From contig NW_022145526.1 of the NCBI RefSeq assembly GCF_000002235.5, forward strand, positions 1-64,000: DNA of 64,000 nucleotides, given 5' to 3'. Positions 33,701 through 43,900 of this stretch are shown here, one piece after another. The notes under the pieces were generated by a model. It made no database searches. It was not told where the DNA came from and worked only from the letters and a program-made list of their open reading frames with translations. Made by a program: the position numbers and the translations under genes. Each line of letters begins with the position of its first letter. Positions within the stretch are counted from its first letter, which is position 1. The stretch comes from Strongylocentrotus purpuratus. Taxonomy: Eukaryota; Echinodermata; Echinoidea; Camarodonta; Strongylocentrotidae.

Positions 33701-36700
33701 GACATAGTAAGAGTGATTGTTTTATAAATTCTATATATATTCTTCATAGGGCTTCTAACTTGTTTGCATGATAAGTCCTACTCCTAATAACACTGAAATT
33801 AATATTACCCAGACATATATGTTTGCTATTAATGTGTTTAAGGTATTCATAACTCTGGATTTCATGTGCACAAGACCCCTAAAGTCAGGAGGTTTTTTGC
33901 TATGGTACAATTTGGTATATTCAAGCATTTATTAAAATTGGCTCTCAGAAAACTCTATGACAAATTTTAAAAATCAATCAAAAGGTCAGAAATTGATACA
34001 AAATAATGTCCATCTTATCAACACCTAAACTTCAACTGAATCTCCACATGCAAGGTTTTTAATCCAATTCAATTCAATTCATTTGGCATGAATTTCTTTT
34101 ACAAATCATAAATGCAAAATATATAAAAGGCCAGATCCTCTAAGAAGCAATTTGTGTTTGGTAAATGAGTAAACCCAATATTAAATTAAATTGAAAAAGA
34201 AATACAAAATATATATATATATTTCTAGAAGGGGAAAAAAGACCAAACATTTACTACAGCTGTTATTGACCATGTATATGCACACACCCATATTCACACA
34301 CAACCATATGAGAGCAATACAGAAAAGGGAAGAGGTGGGAATGAGAAAGAGGAGAAAGGGAAGAGGTGGGAATTTTCAACTCCCAAATAGTACTCAGAGC
34401 AACTTTAAAATGGTTTAAAATTTCTGGTCACGTGGAGAGCTCTCAACCAATCAAAAACCAAAAAAATTGTAATGCAGGATATAATTTTTAATATTCTAGT
34501 TTAATTTTTTTTTTAAATATCAATGAAACCGATTTGGCATCAGGAAATCATCAACCTATCTTCTAGATTAATTCAAGCATTTCAAATATTTATGTCTAAC
34601 TGATCATAAGCATCCTTAATAATTTGGAAGTGCCTTGTTTAATTCGGATACGAGAATTCACAAAATCACTTCAGTGCTTGAGAAAATCCATGTCAGTAGT
34701 GTGCCCGTGGACAAAATCATTCACAGACTTGATTCTGTTGACACAATCATTCGCGGGTGTTACAGATACGGTGGACAGATTCGACAGAATCACTGGCTGG
34801 TTTGATTGCATGGACAAAATCTCTCACGGGTTGATTCCATGGACACAATCACTATGTGATCGAGATTGATTTTGTGACAAAATCAATTAGTTGGAGTGAT
34901 TTTGTGTTACATGTCATATGACGCCCTACAGCGCATAGTTGACGTTCTTTGACAAGAAGCAACATTCACACACGTATCATTATGATGCCTCTTCCAAACA
35001 ACAGCCAGTAGCATATTTAGGTTGAAAAAATTGGAGGGGGAAGGGGGGGGGGTGGTCCCAAGCAAATGCAAATGCAAATGCGAATGTGACCGACATTAAA
35101 AGGCATCAGAGTCCAAAACAAAGGCAAGAATCGCTCCTTCTTCTTGTATTCATCTAAACAATTATTATATTATTATCATCTACCAATGTTATACATGTGC
35201 TTTCAATTTTTTTCATCCATAAATCCATATGTCTATCACTTTAAAGGGAAGTCCATCCTGATAGTAAGTTGGTTTAATAAGAGAAACGGGTGAGTGAAAG
35301 TTTGAGCAAAAACCGATTTAAAATAAGAAAGTTATCAATATTCGAAGATGTGTTCAATAAAATACAAATTGGCAACTCTGTGACGTACATTGTATCTTTC
35401 AAGGTCCCCTGACTTTGACCCTGTGAAAAGATAATTAAAAATAAAGGTTTAATTTCCAATCATACATTCACCTTAAATATAATTATTACAAATAAGTTTG
35501 TATTGCAACCCCTGTATTAAACAAGTCTATTCTGTCATCAATAACTAAGAACATGAAAGTTTATACAAAATTCTGTACTGAGAAAATTGGAGAGGAGCTC
35601 ACAAGTACATGAACATCCCAGTGTTGCAAATATGTGTTCAACTGATGACAGCATCAAAAATTCATAACTTTCTTATCTTTAATCGGATACTGCTTAAACT
35701 GTCACTAATTTGTTTCTCTAAAACCAACTTAATACCAGAGTGGACTTTCCCTTTAAGTACATGTGAGTTTCTTTTAGGCCATTCAAGTTATATGCATACA
35801 ACTGTTTACATATTACTCCCCGCCCATTCTCTAGGTTTCCACGGTTAGTATTCAAACTTAAGGCTTTTGTTAACACTGCTGCTGCTTAGTGAAAGGACCA
35901 TTGATAACCTTCGGTCAAAAGAACTAGCATGAGACATTAAAGGTACTATGTCCCTTTTGCAGCCAACCTCAAATTCTGTAGAACTTTGCAGGAATTATGA
36001 ATATGTCATGTATGTCCTATCTGTGAAATTTAAACGCTAGCAGTGTCCTCATATTCAAATTATGCAAGGAAACCCGTTTACTTGCTAGACTTCACTGTCA
36101 GACACTATTGAGTGACTGACTGGCTATTTGTCTTCTTTGGTAATAACGTACATGAAAAGAGTTGTAAAGGGTACATGAGCATTTGTCTACATTAATAACC
36201 CACTTCTTGTGATGGCCAAGATTAAACTGATTGAATCTTTGCGCAGCATAAAACGTATGACCATTCGGTACAATTGTCTGAAAATCAAGACTGTTACTTT
36301 TGGGCTCTATAGCTCTAAATTTGATTTGACAACTAATAGTCGTTATTTTCCCACTTGAAGACATTTTCAAGCCCCACCTTTTTTAGGGAAGTTCTAAATT
36401 AGTATTATCTTTCAAATGCAGTTGGAATTTAACTTTTTCATTTTCTTGGCCTGCAAATGGGACATAGTACCTTTAACACAAATTAAAGGAAATCAAAATG
36501 TAAAGGGAAGAGATGGTAATAATGGGGTGAAATTAAAAAAACACTCGTACATACATCACAATTGTGGATTGAAATGCTCACCTTTGATTCTTTTCCTTTC
36601 CTTGCAAGTGTTGCAAAAAAACAATGATGTAATGCACCTCCAAGAAAAACTTTCTCCAAGGATGGAATGGAGCATATCATCTCTGCCACATCAAGTGACA

Positions 36701-37947
36701 TAGAAGGTCCACACTCTCTCTTAATCAACGTTAGTTCAACCTGAATAAAATGACAAAGTGATTATGGATGGGATGCAGAATATAGACGTTTACTTGGATG
36801 TTAGTCATACATGCGTAGCCTACATGAGCGGTTGCCCTAGATGTGCTACTAGAACTACAGAGAGTATTAAAGAGGGAAAGGGAAATAAATAAGGGTACAG
36901 GCTGACAAACTATTGCCATGACATTTCATATCAAATTCCTAATTTTGCGACCGTAGGAATATCTTATCTTTTAAAAGTTTACCATGTGCTAAAAAGAGAA
37001 TCCTTAAACGAAGTAAAAGGAGAGTATCGTCTAAGAACAGGATTAAAAGGAGATTATTTAAGTTTGCACCATCTGGCGCCTCATATCTTAGTCATTTTTA
37101 AAAGTTACTAGGAACACGATCACTAATTAAAAGGGGGGATACAAAGCAAAAATATAGGCTCGCAAAGGAGAAAAGAGGTAAAATGTTGATTCCCTGCAAA
37201 GGAGAAACATGTATGTACTGTATTCAGTGTTAACCCTATTTAGCCCAGGGGGGGGGGGGGCTTTAGAAGCCCCCCCCCCTCTACATTTTTTTAACGCAAG
37301 AAAATTTTGCACTGAAATTTTGTGACTTTTTTCTTTCGAGTCTTGCGCATCTTTTGAAAGAAAATTTTCGAAAATCGGACCTACCGTTACAAAGTCACGT
37401 GTCCTTTTGTCTTCGCATGTCAGCCCGAAAATCGCTCATTTTTGTGATTTGTGTACAAAACATATGGAAATCTCATTTTTCAAATAAAGAGATAAAACAT
37501 TGGTTATTTGGTCTTGTTTATAGTTTAGGTGTTTATTTTGGGGTCAAAATAGTTGAATTATAGTTGGAAATGAAATAAAACAACAAAAACAATAAAATAC
37601 ATAAGTTAAAAAAACAAAGAAATACATAAGAAATTATCAAAACAATAGATAACATAAGGAATAACCCTGGTTTTTCAATATTTTGTGTTGTATTATTATT
37701 CCAAATGGTCTAACAAATATATGTAGTTAGAAAGAATGCTTAAATATGAATAATGTCTGATTTATGGGCAAAAATGTTAATTTGATGACCTTATTTGCAT
37801 AAATTACCATAAATATGCAAATGAGTAAATTTGTCAAAAAATTGAAATTACCATAGTATTCTATACACTTCACTTGACATGTATGCAAATTTTCGCGGCG
37901 ATCGGGCGTTTCACGGCCGAGATCATAGGGGGGGGGGGGCTTAGAAG

Positions 37948-37986
<39 letters not shown>

Positions 37987-40900
37987 GCTATGCAGTTTCA
38001 AAATAGCCCGGGCTAAATAGGGTTAACAAGGGAGATTGAAGCAGAAGATAGGATGAATTGATCTACAGACTACAGTAGTTGTGTATGTTAAGAGTTGCAA
38101 ATGCCCTAGCTGCAAATGCTATCAAATTCAAACTGTGCTTCAATATGATTCATATCAATAAACAACAATGATACACATGGCCAAGAATATCAAACAAATT
38201 CCTTTGTGCAGTTGTTAATATTTATAAACCAAGAATTTGGATCTCAATTATTAAAGCAAAGCATATTTTCCTGGAAGGGATGAAAATTTGCGAACTATTG
38301 ATGAAGTTCCCTTTTCCCAAATGTTATCTCATCTTAAAGGTATACATGTAGATGCACCATACATTGTACACTGTATGCATGTGCCAGTACATAGCTTCAA
38401 TGTAATTGCATTGACATCCTCGCCAATACCTTGTAAATTTGTGCCACCCCCCCCCCCCCCAGACTAGATAGGGTTAAACCTCCTTTATACACCCTTCCAT
38501 AATTATACTGTTGTACCATAAGAAAATTGCAAAAAACATAAAAGTAAAGACGTGTACAAAAATTGAATGAATTAATTTTGTTGATTAAACTATGATCAAA
38601 CTTACCACATGTGGACAAATGAATGCATACCCAGCTACAGTGTGTGCTGTCTTGAATGTTTCCACAATGTTCAGCACAGTCTCCTCTGACGAACCCCTGT
38701 CCTTCACCAAGGCTGCTACATCTGGATCCAGACTCTCAAATGCTACATCAACAATGAAATCTCTCTTCATGTACATTCCCTTTAGCATAGAATTCATTAC
38801 ATGGGTTGCAATACTTTTGTTCTGTGCCACAGTGAAGTACAGGAGATACCTAAACTCCTCCTTCCTTGGCAGCACCACTTGCTCAATCAGCCTGTTGCAT
38901 TCATTACGATCTTCAATACGATCTGATTCATAGAGGGAAGCAAGATGGACTCCAGCCATGTACTCCTGAAACAGTTTGTGAGGGAAGAAGACTGGCAATT
39001 GCACATGAGAATGCCTCTCATGTGTATCCATAACGGCGGTAATTCTGTCCTCCTGAGACAAGATCCCGACCCGACAGGCAGTGTCCTTGGATTCTGGACA
39101 TATTTTGAAATCATCTTCACCGAAAACCAATGTATTTTCTAGCAGACCAGCAAGAGCCTGTTTGGCAATCGGTCCAAGGAGCTCATCAATTTTTACCAAA
39201 TAGGCAAGAAGTGAGGGGCTGCCTACATTCTTCACCTTTTTCTGAGCATAATGTTCTTTTAGAAAGGCAATCATTGTTTTGAATATTTGAGAAAAAGTTT
39301 TCAGTGATTTCAATTTCTTTAGTTTTTGCTCGTCAAGCTCTTTCCACATAAGACACAACATAGCTACATATATAGGATAGGGGGCCATGTCTTCGGATAT
39401 GACATCATTCTCACTGATGAACTGGATAAGCTGATTTGCTTTATCTTTATTCTTTGGAAAGTATTTGTGAATGTAAACTGATAAATTCTCCCTGTCGAAA
39501 CCCTCAACATGAATGAATGTGTAGAGCTTCGTTAGATCACCATCTGATCTAATTTCTACTGCTCTCCAAGGGCGAGTGGTCACCAAGACTGAACAAGAGG
39601 CAAGTTGATCTGAACAAAGAATATCTACAAGCCCAATATCACCAGTCTCAGATGAGCTTCCACATGCCTCTGAGGAGGTGACGCATGGCTGAGATGGCTG
39701 AAGTTGCATTTGATCAGTAGGCTGTGATTCGCAAGATTCTGTCTTCATGATTTTGACACTGACTTCGTCTAGCCCATCGAATGCGATGAATACCTTGTCA
39801 GGATTTGACTGGATATACTCAGTAATCTGAGAAACCGTTGCTGGATTGTCTTTGGCCAGATAAGTCTTTGCAATCTGGCCTATAGTGTGTTGCTTAAATT
39901 CACGTAAAGGAACAATCAAGACCCACACAAAGTGACTGGAATGCCTTCCTTCAATCCAGTCCCAGGCAATCTTAGCACAGAGAGTAGTTTTTCCAGCCCC
40001 TGCCTCTCCCTGAACCATGATCCGCTTGGGGAACTCTCCATTAACTTTGAGATTAAGGATATTGTAATCTAGCAATCGCTTCTCTGTTCCATGTTCTTCT
40101 AGTAAGACGAGGTTAGTATGCAAGTCTTCAAACTGCACAATGGAAGTAGGACTGAGAGGATCAGCTCTGATCTTACAGACAGTTGACCTGTACTTGAATT
40201 TGAAATCCTTTGCACACCGCTCAACCAGTTCAGGAGAAAGTGGTTTGGTCTGAGATTCAGCTGAAGGAGGTTTGGTCTGTGATTCGAGCAGTCTTGGTGG
40301 CCCTCCTAAAAGTACATAGATAATCAATATTCACATGATTACACGTAAACATAGCTTGATACATCTGAAAGGATTGTTAAGGCCCAAGACTGATAGTGTG
40401 ACGTACGACTACGTGCATGTACTTAAAGACAAAAGTCCTACAAGATTGTCTGAATTTATATGACTTCATTCAATTTTAAGGGAATTTAAAATCTGAGTAA
40501 TTTGTGTATACATGTACATGTAATTGTAGATAAATATCACTGGAATAATTTTTCCTAGGACATTCCAGCAATGCGGAGTTTCGCTGACAATCACACATTT
40601 TATTATGAAAAACAAGACAAATATATACAGTAGGCTTATGGTTGCACCAAGTGAGAGAGAGGGGGAGGATTAGGGAGTCCTGAAAAAGACTGTTGGTAAT
40701 CTTTCTTGAGCTTATAGTTCTGAGGAGGACTATAGCACCGATTGGAGAGGATGGTAGTGGCTCGACGTTTCAAACAGGTTGACTATCCGTCGTTTCCCCC
40801 TCTCTCTCCCATGGTGCAATTGCAAGCCTACTGTATATCTGCATCTATTATTAAAATATGATTGCATCTCCACTATGCCTCTGCCTAAATTCATTTCAGA

Positions 40901-43900
40901 TCAGGGCTATTGAATCAATTTGTTAATATCACAATAAGAATACACATGAACACTGACATTAAAAACTGACTTCACTTTTTGAATGGTTTTCCATTATGAT
41001 TGATCTAAGTTTGAGGAACTCCATTTCACTAGTACTGTAAAATAAATAATAAATCAATTAGGTTTGATAGGATATTAGTTTATACAGAGCATCCGATTGG
41101 CTGAGAAGCTATCATGTGACACTCAACAATTGTATTATCTGCTCGGGCATGCTACATGTATACAGTGCGTCCCAGAAAAAACGAAACCGAGAAGTATCGA
41201 TGTTCTATCATAACTTAATCACAACTATAATTAATGAATGATACATATTTGGAAAGCTTAGAGTCTCCTCTTTCATGTGATGCTACTCACGTGATGCATA
41301 TTTCATGCATGAGTGATTAAAAGCAATTTGAAGGAAGGAAACCAAAAAGACATTAGGCGGGCGGGATCTGAATTTCGAAGAAAAATTCACATTTCTAGAA
41401 AGTTGAGTTTCTGCCCTTTCATATGACACCTCAATCAGGAAAAATGAGCGAGGAATGACAAAGTTCTGTTTGTTTAAAGTAGTGCTTGCATTTCCATAAT
41501 TTTATTAAACGAATTCGTTTTCACTAGCTGCCTGCCGTATCAATAAACGAAATTAACAAAAGACTTAACTCCGTTTCGTTGACTATCAGCCGTAGACGAG
41601 AGTCTTCATGCATGGCTGATTGTCAACGAAACGGAGTTAAGTCTTTTGTCAAATCTGCTTTTTGCTACGGCAGGCAGCTAGTGAAAACGAATTCGTTTGT
41701 TAAAATTATGAAAATGTAAGGGCTACTTTAAACAAACAGAACTTTGTTATTCCCGGCTCATTTTTCTTGATTGAGGTATCATATGAAAGAGCAGAAAATG
41801 AACTTTCTAGAAATATGAATTTTTCTTTGAAATTCAGATACCGCCCGCCAAATTACTTTTTGGTTTCCTTCCTTCAAATTGCTTTTAATCACTCATGCGT
41901 GAAATATGCATCACGTGAGTAGCATCAACTGAAAGAGGAGACTCTAAGCTTTCCAAATATGTATCATTCATTAATTATGATTGTGATTAAGTTATGATAA
42001 AACATCAATACTTCTCGGTTTCATTTTTTCTGGGACGCACTGTATAACAACCTGGGAATATATTGCCTGTGATATTAACATTTGAAACATATTGCCCCAC
42101 GATGAGCCATAGACTTACGCTCAATATTAACCTTATGATCAATCAAAAGGCTTTATAAAATATGGCGCTGGTGTAGCAAATATTAGTGACATGTATCTGT
42201 TTACCTGTGATGTTTGGAATTGTAGGTCCATTGACTAATCCATCTGATAGGCCACCCAAGTCAACCTCTCGTAGTTTGTCTGCCAAAAGCTGTCGTTTGT
42301 CTGAGTGTGGAGGTTGCTGCTTGACATTCCATTTCATAAACACATCCAGTAACGCATTGGTGAAGCTCTTCGGATTCTCAACCAGGATTGCCTGTAGTTG
42401 AGCATAGGAGAAACCTAGAGATATCCCTACAGCGTTGTAGTAAGATGGAGTGATAGCCTGGGCCAGCTTCAGGAACTCCATTTCACTGACAGTACTGTAA
42501 CATGAATAATAAATCAATTGGGTATGATGGTATATTAGTTAGAGTGCATCCTATTGGTTTGTATTATGTGCGCAAGCATGCTATATAACAACCTGGGGCT
42601 ATCAGAATATATGTTGCCTGTGAAATTAACATTTGAAATAAGCCTATATTGCCCCAAATAATGAAATTACATGTGATGGCTGGCGGCATTGTTCTGGCAA
42701 AGGTAATCACTCCCCCAAAAGCAGAGTCTGACAGTAAATACAATAATGATGATGATAGTAATAATACGAATAAGAACTAGATAAGAATTTGTCAATGAAA
42801 ACGAATGAGGTGGTCTGGACGTTTTTGTAAAGGATCTCATATGGAGAGATGAAGAGAGATATGTATGGCAGTAGATAGATATCAAGGAGAGAGGGAGATG
42901 GGGTAAAGTCATGTAAAAAAAAAAAAACATGAGCTTGACAGAGGGATACAAGAAGAATCAGAATGCATGCACTTGGAAGGAGAGAGGATAGTATAAGGAA
43001 ATATGGTAGGGATGAAAGAAGAATACAAAGGGCAAAGGAAAGAGCTAGAGAAAATGAAGGAACATCCTCAGACATAAAAGGGAGAATATGAGCCAGAGGC
43101 GGGAAAGTGAGAGGGTGAGAGGGTGAGAGGGGTGAGAGGGTAGAGAAAGAGCTACATAGGCAGAGACAGAGCTCGGGAGACAATAGAAACAAGGGAGGCA
43201 ATAGAGCAAGAGAGGGAGAGGAAACGAAGACAGATCAAGAACAGAAGAGGGTGAAAGAGTAGAGAGAGAGGGTGAAAGAGTAGAGAGAGAGGGTGAAAGA
43301 GTAGAGAGAGAGAAAGAAAGAGATGTACTAGAATATACATAGAGAGACAGAGCAACTGCCCCCTCTCAGGGGGGCAGACCAAGAGAGGGGAAGGGAAACA
43401 GAGCAATAGAGAGCTAGGAGAGAGAGAGAGAGAGAGAGAGAAAGAGATTCAATGGAAAACAATGCATTCAATATTTCCAGCATAAATAGAGAAAGAGAGA
43501 GGTTATAGACATGTAAACAATTCTTTGTCTGTGGGAGAAACATTAACATAGTGTAATGATATGGATATTCTCGTGTTTACGTTTTCCTCAAAGGTTCATT
43601 GACGTACATACAAGGCAAATTCCTTGTATGCTATTTTTAACACCTGTTCCGAGACGTTGCGCTCTTAATTTTGGCTCTACTTTTTCGGCTTGGCCGATTG
43701 GATTAGGTGTCGCTGGGCGTGTCGCCACAGTTGACTTAAATTTAATCAGGCAAATTTGGGAAATAGATTTGTATTACAATTGGAAGGGTTTTTCCTTGTT
43801 GCCGGGTCTGTTCACACTATCGAAATAGTATGAGAGGGGAAGTGAGGATTACAGGTGTGTAATAGCCAGAAGCATGTGGGCTCGCTAGTGTGGACGGACA

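Larger units (their letters stand above)
33482..36581. other. NLR intron between LRR exons 4 and 5
   Basis: No further LRR exon was found here. The intron holds a degraded short tandem repeat (34705-34905) and two TTAA-flanked foldback elements (35241-35756 and 35937-36476). Confidence 0.55.
40306..42204. other. NLR intron between Death and NACHT exons
   Basis: It contains a small partial copy of the Death-domain exon start and its upstream intron (41010-41162 and 42043-42110), split by an 880-bp palindromic transposon. No other exon is evident. A purine-rich patch with GAGAGAGAGGGGGAGG lies near 40650. Confidence 0.6.

Noticed and set aside
42707-43406. Leu/Ser/Phe-rich minus-strand frames resembling membrane proteins
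   Set aside because: They are translations of a GA-rich low-complexity tract.
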